A DNA stretch of 64,000 bases, taken from Aspidapion aeneum (lineage: Eukaryota; Arthropoda; Insecta; Coleoptera; Brentidae). The stretch's first letter is position 1. Each line of letters opens with the position of its first letter. The translations under genes were made by a program, and so were the position numbers. The notes beneath the pieces are model-generated. The model was not told where the DNA came from. It saw only the letters and a program-made list of their open reading frames with translations, and ran no database searches. Where the stretch lies: NCBI GenBank assembly GCA_963576565.1, contig OY755040.1:26332703-26396702 (forward strand), written 5' to 3'. This document shows, in pieces, positions 10,786 through 21,377 of the stretch.

Positions 10786-12060
10786 AGGAGGACCTTATAC
10801 GTCATCTTTTATTTTGCTTATCGATTCATCCTATTATTCTTTCCATAAAATCAGAAATGAACTTATGGTACCTAGATGACGGTAGCCTTGCTGGTGAGCC
10901 AGAAATTGTTTTAAATGATTTTAAAAAAATTGTTTAAGAATTTTCTTCTTATGGCCATCAATTAAATTTGATTAACAAAATCCTGAGCTTTCCTCAATAT
11001 TACAAATAGATAAAAAAGACCTAACACTTTTAGGAGGTCCTTCTTCTAATCAATCAACTATTAATTCTTCTTACCACAGAAAATTAATATTTTTAATAAA
11101 CTAAAAGAAAACTATTTTTAATTGATTCACATTTTGCCTATTTTCTTTTAAAACATTATTTTCGAATTTACTTTGTGATATTACCAACCGCCATATAGGT
11201 AACTGCTTTATCTCAATGTAACATTCGGTAATGCTTGGCTGAGTAAATTATGCTTCAAATCTTCTTAAAACTATATGATCACCTAAAATTTTAAATTATC
11301 TTGACTGTGATTTTAAAGAAGCTGTTGATCTTTCGACTTATATTTAATAATACTCTCATTCAATAATGTCATTCGCTAAAAAGATTTTGATAACATAGTT
11401 TGTCGTTCTAAATTCGAAACAATTTTTAATTCATCCAGTGATCCCAAAGATCCTGCGTCTAGCTCTGCAAGAACCCGAGAGCAACGCCTGGCTACAGGCT
11501 CTACTTTTATTTGCTCTAGGGAACCTTTGGGATGATTCCACTTTTTGTATCTCCATCTCTTAACGTTTTTGCCAGCCTTTGTGCGAGTTACACGACTGCA
11601 CTTGCGGCAAAACCGTACACATTTACGGGCACCACGCCCTAAGCTGTTACAAAAGTACCGGCCGTTTGTCTCGGCTGCTCAACAAAATTATCAAGAGGGC
11701 TCTTGTATCTGCAGGAATCCCTTGAACCTCCTGGTATGTGTAGAGGAGATGGAAAGCGAGTAAATGGTATGGCCTTGTTTCGCTGGTGCAGAGAAAAATC
11801 CGTAACTTTCGTAGTCGCGGAGTGAAGCAAAAGCTAAAAACCGACGAAGAGGTGGAAGCCAAAGGGTACATTTTCGTACCCTTTAGCGTCAAAACTTTTG
11901 GACCCTGGGTTAAGGAAGCTAAATTTTTTGTTGATAAATTATCAAAATTATTAAACAATAAAAATGCAAATCGCTTCATTTAACAACAAATAGGTCTTGC
12001 GATTAAACGCGGCAAAGCAGCTTCAATTCTTCCCAGACGATACTGGTATGGAGAAAATAT
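10786..12060 (+). pseudogene. degenerate reverse transcriptase relic (WYLDD type)
   Basis: Frame fragments read SIHPIILSIKSEMN then WYLDDGSLAGEPEIVLNDF at about 10830-10915. WYLDD is the catalytic YxDD motif of the reverse transcriptase palm. Farther on, 11560-11770 gives CTCGKTVHIYGHHALSCYKS and then RALVSAGIP in shifted frames. The stretch 11820-11980 gives EAKGYIFVPFSVKTFGPW, and 12000-12040 gives AIKRGKAASIL. These match, in order, the C-terminal part of a family of reverse-transcriptase-like proteins scattered through invertebrate genomes (motifs of the HALSC, ETFGPW and IQRGNAAS type, recalled from memory). Multiple frameshifts, stops and a missing middle make it a dead copy. Its local GC content around 11.5-11.9 kb is higher than its flanks. 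Confidence 0.75.
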
Positions 12061-12834
12061 TTTATTATTGATGCTTCTCTTTTTTTTTACAATTTTATTT
12101 ATTTCTATGATTTTATTATTAATTTAATCAATTTCTGTACATTAATTATACCATAGTTAGTCTTTAGGTGAACTAAAGAGTTTTTGAAAATAAAACTTCA
12201 TCTATAAGGTTTAAAACAAAGAATGACTTATACTAATAAGTTAGTAAGCCATATTGAAAAAATGTTTCAAATCGAGATCAAGACATTCCTTCTCTTAAAT
12301 AAAAACCATTATTTTCTCAGTTATATTTTTATGATTCAAGAAAAAAAATACATCTATAGTTTCTACAAACAAAACAATAATTTTCTCAAATCAAAACAGG
12401 TATTTTTTTCGATTTGAAACCAGCATTATCTTGATTTGCATTATTTTATAGTATTTAAAGCGCACTATGTTCTCTTAGCTTTTACTATAGGTACTTTCAG
12501 TTATTTAATCATTGAAAATCGATATAGCCAATTAATACATAACCAAAATCTAACTAAAAATAAAGTAGATTTAAACATTATACTCACACGTTCCGACTGA
12601 AAATAAGTACAAATACAAGTTGGTCACAATCTTTGGATTAAGACTTTGTTATCCTTATTATGATTATTAGTATTTCGCAGATAGGCTTAGTTGGGTTGGT
12701 TGGTATATTGCTGCAAAATCTAAAATCTCATTTTTCCGACCTTTGCCTTCGCCAACTCCTCCATCAAAACCTCAAAATATCTTCTAAAGTATTGGCCTGA
12801 GACAGAAATATTGGAATTTACTATTTTACAGTTG
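12061..12834. other. AT-rich non-coding stretch
   Basis: Nothing recognised. Confidence 0.4.
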
Positions 12835-13010
12835 AAATTGCACCCACATTTTAGGGATAAAAGTGTCAGTTTTTATCCCCGAGATGAAAAGTAACGAAAA
12901 AGGAATAAAAATTAAAAATCGGGCTGACAAGTGATAGATAACTGATAAAAAGTAAAAATCCTAAAAAAGGCGTAAAAAATAAAAACACCATAAAAACTAT
13001 TTTTTTTACG
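12835..13010 (+). repeat. family K dispersed repeat, second copy
   Basis: GGGATAAAAGTGTCAG followed by a TTTTTATCCCC block, GATGAAAAGTAACG and AAAAATCGGGCTGA matches the repeat at 2985-3690 at a lower level. Confidence 0.5.
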
Positions 13011-13021
13011 AAATACGCGAA

Positions 13022-13757
13022 ATAGTTATTTACCTAACAAGTGCGGAAAGTAATACTTTACCGCACACGACGGCAGTTGGCCAAACGACGCGGAGCGGAG
13101 TTTGGCCAAGCCGTCAATTGCGGTAAAGACACTTTCCGCATGTGCTACGTACAATATTTTCCTATGAGTACCTTTTATTTTCAAAAAATTGAATGTAATT
13201 TATAAATAAACATGTCAAATTAGTCGAAATTGAAATGTAAACAAATATTGACTTATTGACCCGTTGCTAAGGTTTCTAAGTGGTGCGCGTGCGGTAAAGT
13301 AATTATTTTACCGCACGCGAGTAGGTAATAGTTATTTACCTAACAAATGCGGAAAGTGAGACTTTACCGCACGCGACGGCAGTTGGCCGAACGACGCGGA
13401 GCGGAGGTCGGTCAAGCCGTCAAGGGTGGTAAAGACACATTCCGCATGTGTTAGGTACAATATTTTCCTATGAGTACCTTTTTTTTTCAAAAACTTGAAT
13501 GTAATTTATAAATAAACATGTCAAATTAGATGGAATTGAAATGTAAACAAATATTGAAGCTGCCTTATTGATGCGTTGATAAGGTTTCTAAGTGGTGCGC
13601 GTGTGGTAAAGTAATTACTTTACCGCACGCGAGTAGGTAATAGTTATTTACCTAACAAGTGCGGAAAGTAATACTTTACCGCACGCAACGGCAGTAAAGT
13701 AAAGTAACTTTACCGGACAAGTACGGTAAAGTAATTACTTTACCGCACGCGAGTAGG
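13022..13757 (+). repeat. ~308-bp tandem repeat, each unit with a long stem-loop
   Basis: Units start ATAGTTATTTACCTAACAA at 13022, 13328 and 13640, giving spacings of 306 and 312 bp; the third unit is truncated. The first unit contains an inverted repeat of about 45 bp per arm (13041-13086 and 13100-13143) built around GTGCGGAAAGT / ACTTTCCGCA and TTGGCCAAAC / GTTTGGCCAA, with a GC-rich loop near 13087-13099. The second unit keeps the stem with more mismatches. TTTACCGCAC recurs many times. CpG density is far above background. Confidence 0.8.
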
Positions 13758-14076
13758 TAAACACTATAACATAACCTAGCCAATGCTTTATGCAGGGAGT
13801 TTACTAAAGTGAACGGTAATTACTTTAAAATTTCCAGACAACTTGAACCTCCAGTTATCTTAAATTTTTATAAATAAATTAAAATCAAAACAATTATAGG
13901 TATAAGGTTAATAAACACAGACGTCATATTTACATGTTTTTTAAATATGATTTATTGATAAATATAATTACTGGGGGTATTGATATTCTTAACTAATCCT
14001 GTCTTGACCCTGATAATAAATAAAAAGTAAATTTGGCCCAATCAAACCAAATTAAAATAAATGCCTACTCTACTTT
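13758..14076. other. AT-rich spacer
   Basis: Nothing recognised. Confidence 0.4.
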
Positions 14077-14547
14077 TACCTTGCTAGCCCGTGCAGCAAT
14101 GCTTGGAAAAGGGATTATTTTCGACGAAAAAATTTTTTTGAGATAAAGCCGAAAATGTGTTATTTGGATGTATTTTGACCTATGTTACCAATAGGGACTT
14201 ATTGGAATAAATCCTGACTTTATTGTAGACTCGACTTTATTCTGACACATTTACAATGAAAACTAACAGCTGACTTCTTAAAATTGACATACCAAAGCCA
14301 AATTTAAAACTAAAGTCGCTAACTTTCATTTAATAAATACCGACACTAATAAATCCGGTTCTTAAATACACAAAGGCCGAATTTTGAAGGAAAGCAGTTG
14401 CCTTTTATATGAAAATCTGTCACAATACGGTCGATTTTAAAATAAGGTCAGGTTTTATTCCAATAAGTGTATATTATCGTCGTAAGGTCTGTCTTTGTGT
14501 GTGTGGTGTGTCTGTGTGTGTGTGTGTGTATGCCTATCCTTAACCTA
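14077..14547 (-). mobile_element. family A element, copy 2, minus orientation, interrupted
   Basis: It starts TACCTTGCTAGCCCGTGC, the inverse of the right end of copy 1, and runs through GCCGAAAATGTGTTATTTGG. A family B element interrupts it at 14194-14469. It resumes as TATCGTCGTAAGGTCTG plus a TG microsatellite (about 14498-14530) and stops where copy 3 begins in the opposite orientation. Confidence 0.75.
14194..14469 (+). mobile_element. family B inverted-repeat element inside family A
   Basis: TA|GGGACTTATTGG begins it and GGTTTTATTCCAATAAG ends it next to a second TA (14470-14471). It splits the family A sequence between GACCTATGTTACCA and TATCGTCG, so it is the younger insertion. Non-coding. 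Confidence 0.85.
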
Positions 14548-17426
14548 AAAATAAATGGATCCATGATTCATTAGCACACCCCAAGTGAACTCCACGCTAT
14601 ATCAGCCTTGAAAAGAGTTTTCGTAAATATCTTAGAAACCGAAGCCCCTATGAAGTTTTTAGCTATAACAGAAATTATTTATAAAAACGTGTTCTAATAT
14701 TTTCCGAAAACCGTGTATTGATGCGATGCTACGTTAATGAGTTAACATATTTTGAATTTTTAAACTGTCAAAAAACATTAATGGATTTGAACCAAAATCG
14801 AATCAGCTATTTAGCGTATTGCGTATTGTACAATATTTTACGTGCAAATTTCATGAAAGTCGGTTTAGCAGTTTAGGAGCCATCGTGTCACGACGATATT
14901 GTTAAGATAGGTCAAAATACAATGAGCATGAAGTTAGCGAAGCACCCATCGCGGATCGAATCGTCACTAGGTGGATAATTTGCCGTTAATTAGTCGTGAA
15001 TTAGTTGTGGAGAAATTAATTTTGTCGCTCTTATTTTTGACCGTTTTTGAGGGTGCTTCGCTAACTTCATATGAAGTTAGCGAAGCACCCTCGTAAAAAT
15101 GGCTTTTATCAAAATCGAATATGGTGGATAATTTGCCGCTAATTAGTCCTGAATTAGTTGTGGAAAAATTAATTTTGTCCCTCTTATTTTTGACCGTTTT
15201 TTTGGGTGCTTCGCTAACTTCATATTTTGGCACCCATCGCAAATCGAATCGCTACTAGGTGGACAATTTGCCGTTAATTAGTCGTGGAAAAATTAATTTT
15301 GTCGCTCTTATTTTTGACCGTTTTTGAGGGCGCTTCGCTAACTTCATATGAAGTTAGCGAAGCACCCTTGTAAAAATGGCTTTTTTTAAAATCGAATATG
15401 GTGGATAATTTGCCGCCAATTAGTCGTGAATTAGTTGTGGAAAAATTAATTTTGTCGCTCTTATTTTTGACCGTTTTTTTGGGTGCTTCGCTAACTTCAT
15501 ATGAAGTTATCGAAGCACCCTCGTAAAAATGGCTTTTATCAAAATCGAATATGGTGGATAATTTGCCGCTAGTTAGTCGTGAATTAGTTGTGGAAAAATT
15601 AATTTTGTCGCTCTTATTTTTGACCGTTTTTGAGGGTGCTTCGCTAACTTCATATGAAGTTGGCGAAGCACCCAAAAAAACCGTCAAAAATAAGAGCGAC
15701 AAAATTAATTTTTCCACAACTAATTCACGACTAATAAGCGGCAAATTATTCACCATATTCGATTTCGATAGGTTATGTCTAAAGCCATTTTTGACGAGGG
15801 TGCCACTTTAACTTCATATTAATTTAGCGCAGCACCCAAAAAAATGGTCTAAAATAAGAGCGACAAAATTAATTTTTCCACAACTAATTCACGACCAATT
15901 AGCGGCAATTTATCCCCCATATTCGATTTTGATACGTCACGTCTAAAGCCTTTTTTACGAGGGTGCTTCGCTAATTTCATATGAAGTTAGCGAAGCACCC
16001 TCAAAAACGGTCAAAAATAAGAGCGACAAAATTAATTTTTCCACAACTAATTCACGACTAATTAGCGGCAAATTATCCACCATATTCAATTTTGATAAAA
16101 GCCATTTTTACGAGGGTGCTTTGCTAACTTCATATGAAGTTAGCGAAGCACCCTCAAGAACGGTCAAAAATAACAGCGACAAAATTAATTTTTCCACAAC
16201 TAATTCACGACTAATTAGCGGCAAATTATCCACCATATTCGATTTTGATACGAGCCATTTTTGCGAGAGTGCTTCGGTAACTTCATATTAAGTTAGCAAA
16301 AACGGTCCAAAATAAGAGCGGCAAAATTAATTTTTCCACAACTAATTCACGACTAATTAGCGGCAAATTATCCACCATATTCGATTTTAATAAAAGCCAT
16401 TTTTACGAGGGTGCTTCGCTAACTTCATATGAAGTTAGCGAAGCACCCAAAAAAGGGTAAAAAATAAGAGCGACAAAATTAATATTTCCACAACTAATTC
16501 ACGACTAATTAGCGGCAAATTATCCACCATATTCGATTTTATTAAGAGCCATTTTTACGAGGGTGCTTCGCTAACTTCATATGAAGTTAGCGAAGCACCC
16601 TCAAAAACGGTCAAAAATAACAGCGACAAAATTAATTTTTCCACAACTAATTCACGACTAATTAGCGGCAAATTATCCACCATATTCGATTTTGATACAA
16701 GCCATTTTTGCAAGAGTGCTTTGCTAACTTCATATGAAGTTACCGAAGCACCCTCAAAAACGGTCAAAAATAAGAGCGGCAAAATTAATTTTTCCACAAC
16801 TAATTCACGACTAATTAGCGGCAAATTATCCACCATATTCGATTTTAATAAAAGCCATTTTTACGAGGGTGCTTCGCTAACTTCATATGAAGTTAGCGAA
16901 GCACCCAAAAAAAGGGTCAAAAATAAGAGCGACAAAATTAATTTTTCCACAAATAATTCACGACTAATTAGCGGCAAATTATCCACCATATTCGATTTTA
17001 ATTAAAGCCATTTTTACGAGGGTGCTTCGCTAACTTCATATGAAGTTAGCGAAGCACCCTCAAAAACGGTCAAAAATAAGAGCGACAAAATTAATTTTTC
17101 CACAACTAATTCACGACTAATTAACGGCAAATTATCCACCATATTCGATTGTAATAAAAGCCATTTTTACGAGGGTGCTTATGAAGTTAGCGAAGCACCC
17201 TCAAAAACGGTCAAAAATAAGAGCGACAAAATTAATTTTTCCACAACTAATTCACGACTAATTAACGGCAAATTATCCACCTAGTCACAATTCGATCTGC
17301 GATGGGTGCTTCGCTAACTTCATGCTCATCAAAATACACCCACATAACACATTTTCGGCATTATCTCAAAATTTTCTTTTTGTCGAAAATAATTCTCTTG
17401 CCATTGCTGCGTGAGCTTGGAAGATA
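14548..17426 (+). mobile_element. family A element, copy 3, split by the foldback element
   Basis: The left part (14548-14921) runs from AAATAAATGGATCC through GTCGGTTTAGCAGTTTAGG to AAGATAGGTCAAAATACA. The right part (17330-17426) resumes at CAAAATACACCCACATAAC and ends GCTGCGTGAGCTTGGAAG. The foldback sits between them. Confidence 0.8.
14922..17329. mobile_element. foldback element made of palindrome-bearing 153-bp repeats
   Basis: The ends are inverted: ATGAGCATGAAGTTAGCGAA on the left and the reverse complement ending CATGCTCAT on the right. A perfect 9-bp duplication, CAAAATACA, flanks it (14913-14921 and 17330-17338). The interior is a tandem array of a 153-bp unit. Each unit carries a 40-bp perfect palindrome with half-site GGGTGCTTCGCTAACTTC and a CATATG centre. 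Intact or lightly altered centres fall at about 15070, 15347, 15500, 15653, 15980, 16133, 16286, 16428, 16580, 16733, 16886 and 17039; degraded ones lie near 15212, 15820 and 17183. Units left of 15653 are in reverse orientation and those to the right are forward. Left and right arms are therefore long inverted repeats of each other. Because 153 is divisible by 3, several 51-residue repeat frames stay open on both strands, but stops break them and no protein is inferred. A 9-bp duplication fits Mutator-like or classical foldback elements; which applies cannot be told without a coding copy. Confidence 0.9.
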
Positions 17427-17509
17427 CAAGTAAATAATGTCTATTAAAAAAAGAATTAAAATACTCATCAAATTAGTGTACGGATCCCAGTGGGTATAGA
17501 ACTCGCTGC

Positions 17510-17880
17510 CTTTCCTTCTCCAACAGAAAATTTACTTTTTCTACAAGCGTGTCGAAATTTGATTTTCCAAACTATTTTTAGGACAGAAAATCCTATTTTG
17601 CCGCACTAGTGTAAAAAAATTTCTCATCATACATTTTCCGCACAGAAATTTTAAATTTTGAAAAACCTGTATATATTTGAAGTTTCTGTTCATAATATTT
17701 CCTATGAAATGCCTTGGTTGCTATAGTGTAAAGTTAAGATTTTATATTTCGTTAAAGCACTGTATGTGTTTTGGTTTTTCTTATAATTTAGTTTTTTTAT
17801 GTTTTTCTGACGCTTGTAGAAAAATACTTCTAAAAAATTATTTTCCCACTTGTTAGGAAAATAGCTAATTTAGTTTTAGA
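17510..17880 (+). repeat. dispersed repeat family L, copy 1
   Basis: It contains TTTTCTACAAGCGTG, ATTTCCTATGAAATGCC, TTGGTTGCTATAGTG and TTTTCTGACGCTTGTAG. The same blocks occur in reverse order and orientation at 42880-43500. Confidence 0.65.
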
Positions 17881-19097
17881 AAAAAAATATAAAATGCATA
17901 AAACCTGATTTTTTATTGTTTTCGCAAATGTTATTAGATTATTAAATACTATTTTTATTGTTTTTAATTTTTTTTTAAACCGATGTATTTTTTAAAGTAT
18001 TTTATAATTTAGGATTGGAAACACCAGAGTTTCTAAATTTGATGACTGTTGATGATTTGATGTTCAAAATATAATGAAAATTTTAAAATTAATTTTTAAA
18101 AAATTTATTTGTTCTCTAGACCATTTTAAGCCACAAGAGCCTATATATTATTCTCAAAATTTATAAGTCCCAGTATAAATAATGGATAAAAAATAAAGCA
18201 AATATTAACTACAGGCTCTAGAAAAACCAAACAAACCTAATACTTAAACAGTTTAGAATTTTCCAATATAACACATTAGTTAGACATAAATAAATTTGGC
18301 TAGTCGAAGTAAAATATGGAACAATAAATAGATAAAAAGTAAGACAGTGATAACCTCTAAAAAAACAAAGTAGGGAGGACGCAAAATCAAAGAAAGAAAA
18401 AAATATAAATAAAGTGTTTTTTTTATAATTTTTCTATCTTTTATTTCACCCCTTCCGCAGTATGGATTAAATCAGCAAGGGACAAATAATTATGTCATGG
18501 CCACGGGTAATGTTTTTCGTTTCATCCGCCCTTTATTTCATTTTTGCTAGTTTCTTTTGTATTTACTAGATGTCGGAACTTGTCAAAAGCATACGATTTG
18601 CAGGCATTATATCTTTTATTTCTCTTTTTAGCTTTACAAGACCATGTAGTTTTCTGATGAAATGATCTTAGATCTTAGACCCCCGTGGGTGTACAGCTTT
18701 CGAGCTGCTCACGGAAAAATACAAGAGAAACAAACCCTTTCTATAACCGCTTAGCAACGATTTTTTTTCCTTATTCACGGGTACTAAAATTTACGTTTGT
18801 TAGCAATAATATTAATTTGTCCCTTACTTTCCTCATTTTGTTTGCTTAATATTTTTAGAAACGCATTTTGTAAACAAATCACGATGAAAATACCGTTGAT
18901 GTATGGTCGCAAACGAAAAATGTCACACTTTTGCGATCCACTTTTAATTTTGTTAACCTTGACACCCAAAAATTTTAAGTGCCCACTTTGTATTAGATTC
19001 AGCCAATTTAATCATTAGATTCAGACAATTTAATCATACATATAAGGAGTAGAATTAGAAACAGAAAGGAAATCCATTGAAAGCAATAGAAGATACA
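17881..19097. other. AT-rich non-coding stretch
   Basis: Nothing recognised; short frames on both strands around 18790-19010 overlap each other and show no motif. Confidence 0.4.
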
Positions 19098-19105
19098 GGG
19101 CGTTA

Positions 19106-19288
19106 CAAGCACGAATTTGAGGGGGGTAACGAGGTAACTACCCCCCCCCCGCCCCCCCTAGAAAAAAAGTATGCACTTTTTGTTAAAAACTAAAGGAGAG
19201 TTACCCCCCCTCAAAAAAAAATATATTAAACAAATTTTTGTTGAATAGTACCCCCCCCCCCCTAGATTTTGATCCAGATCCGCGCTTG
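19106..19288 (+). mobile_element. short hAT-like element with C tracts (183 bp)
   Basis: The ends are CAAGCACGAATTTGA and AGATCCGCGCTTG (imperfect inverted pair). Flanking 8-mers are GGGCGTTA (19098-19105) and TGGCGTTA (19289-19296), matching at 7 of 8 bases. The interior holds three C runs of about ten or more bases. Non-coding. Confidence 0.75.
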
Positions 19289-19296
19289 TGGCGTTA

Positions 19297-20953
19297 AGGA
19301 AAGCTTACCTAATAACTTTTATTGATTTTATACAGAGTGTTCCTAAAAGATCTTTAAAACACCATACTACATATTCCTAATATTGTAACAGGCGGCTGTG
19401 TGACAGTGGTACTGTCATCTCAAGTGGCCAAGGCTTAAATGTTGTGAGCTACCAACTTAGGCTACAACTTATATAAATTATAAAAAGATTAAATGTTATT
19501 ACTTATTTGTTCTCGAAAGGGAATTTGATGATTCTTGGAGGAAGTTTTATGCTATAATCGTTTTTCTCAAATGTATAAATAATGTAGGAAAATCATATAT
19601 ACCTTTTCAATTTTCTTCTTGTAGCTTCACACTTTCACTTCTTATATTTATTAATTGAATATCAACTTTTACTACTATTAAGCTTTTGTATTCAAATATT
19701 TACACTTCTTAAACTTTTAGGTTTTATAAACCTTTCGTATGTTTGTTGTAAATATATTTATTTATCAACATTTTAAACGTTGATTGAACAGGTGAAACTG
19801 TTCAATCAACTGTTTAATTTACTTAATATTACTGTTTAGGTTTGGGATATGTTAATGATTAAAAATGCCGATTTTAGGGCAACTAATGGTTTGTATTTTG
19901 ATGTTAAAAAACCATAAAACAGTTAAACACATTATTTCAAAACACTGGAAACAATAATAATTAAAAGCTTTAAAATTAATAAACTGCAAAAGAAAGGACT
20001 AAAATAATTATGAATAATAATTAAGATAATAGCTTATACAAAGTTAAAATAATTGATAAATTTGCCCAGGTGAAATAAAACCCCCCTTAAGAAGTGTAAA
20101 CGAAAGCGTAACGAACCAAGCAAAGCACAACTAAAGAGTGAGCTCCCTCCCGACTTTCGAAAGTTTCATTACCCTGCTCTCTAGACATTCTCAGCAGCTG
20201 ATTGGTCTAAATCTAAGCTTTCTTTAATGGTTTTCTCGTCCAAGACAAGCCACTCTGCTCTACAGACATTCTTGGTTGCCGTGGTCTGAAACTTAAGCTC
20301 TCTCGCATTGGCGAGAAAGACAAAGAGACAAATACCACCGCAATTAAAAGATGCGTGGACTCAGAAAATCGATAAAGTTAAAATCATACAGTGTGTTTTT
20401 TAAAAGTTGAAAATAGTTTAGCTAATTTGTTTCCAGTTAAAAAATATGAATTATTTTGATGTTAGTGGCTCAAAGGACATATTAGCCGAATACAACTTTT
20501 ATTAAAATACAGCGAACCTGAAAATATGCCAAAAAACAAGTCGCCGGAGTTGCCATAAATTTTACTTAATCTTAACATAGTCTTGCATATAATTAATGCT
20601 TGTTGATGACAAAAACAATATTTAATTAAAAATCTTTAAAAACTTATAAATGGCAAAAATACCATTTATATTCAAATCCCGTTTTGTTACAATATCAAAA
20701 TAAACCGATGTAGCAATTTATTTTAATCCGAAATCGCTCCGTTTTCGAGATGAAATTAAAAAATAATATATTATTAATGGAAGATACGAAAACAGTTAGA
20801 AAAGAGAGAGTCGCGCGTGCGCAGCTAAAAAAATGGGATTCCGATTTGCGCTTTAAAGCCCTAGCACGAGCACAAACATGGCTAAAGTGGGAAAGCAAGT
20901 GGTTAAAAATATTTTATTGTTGTTGTTTTAAGAATTTTATAGAGTGTTTCGAA
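19297..20953. other. AT-rich stretch with a weak local duplication
   Basis: Around 20165-20325 two diverged ~80-bp copies share CTCTGCTCTACAGACATTCT and a GGTCTGAAACTTAAGCT-type block. No gene was recognised. Confidence 0.4.
19779..19810. repeat. perfect 13-bp-stem hairpin
   Basis: GTTGATTGAACAG pairs perfectly with CTGTTCAATCAAC across a 6-base GTGAAA loop; a flanking AAAC/GTTT pair extends it past one bulge. No following U tract or known context gives it a role. Confidence 0.7.
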
Positions 20954-21377
20954 ATAAATGGATCCATGACGGATCTGATACCTTCCTAGCTAGCCTATAA
21001 GCACACCTCAAGTGAAGCATTGATAATAAGCTTTAAAACCAGTTTTTTGTAAATATCTCGGAAGTATTTTTTAAATTTTTTATTTGTCAAAAAACATGTC
21101 ATGCCATTAGCATTAATGGATTTTGACCAAAATCTAATCAGCTGGTTAGAGTGTCGAACACTATTTTACCTGAAAATTTTATGAAAATCGGTTCAGCGGT
21201 TTAGTAGCTATCGTGTTACGGACAGAAAAAAATACACACACACGCACAGAAAGACATCATGATGATATTAATGGGATAGGTTAAAATACACCCAAATAAC
21301 TAATTTTCGGCGTTATCTTAAAAAAAAATTCTTCGAAAACAATACTTTCTCTAGCCATTGCTGCGCTGGCTATGAGG
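20954..21377 (+). mobile_element. family A element, copy 4
   Basis: AAATAAATGGATCCATGACG, TACCTTCCTAGCTAGCC, the ATCGGTTCAGCGGTTTAGTA module, ACACACACGCACAGAAAGAC, and a worn right end TGCGCTGGCTATGAGGT. Confidence 0.8.

Noticed and set aside
15274..15756. 160-codon minus-strand repeat 'protein' and similar frames at 14967, 15551, 16555 and 16721
   Set aside because: By-products of a 153-bp palindromic repeat; stops interrupt neighbouring units and both strands are equally open.
14922..17329. CRISPR array
   Set aside because: Repeats are 153 bp with near-identical spacers, palindromic and flanked by a target duplication; the surroundings are eukaryotic.
19779..19810. Hairpin as microRNA precursor or terminator
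   Set aside because: A 13-bp stem is too short for a microRNA precursor and bacterial-type terminators do not apply in this context.
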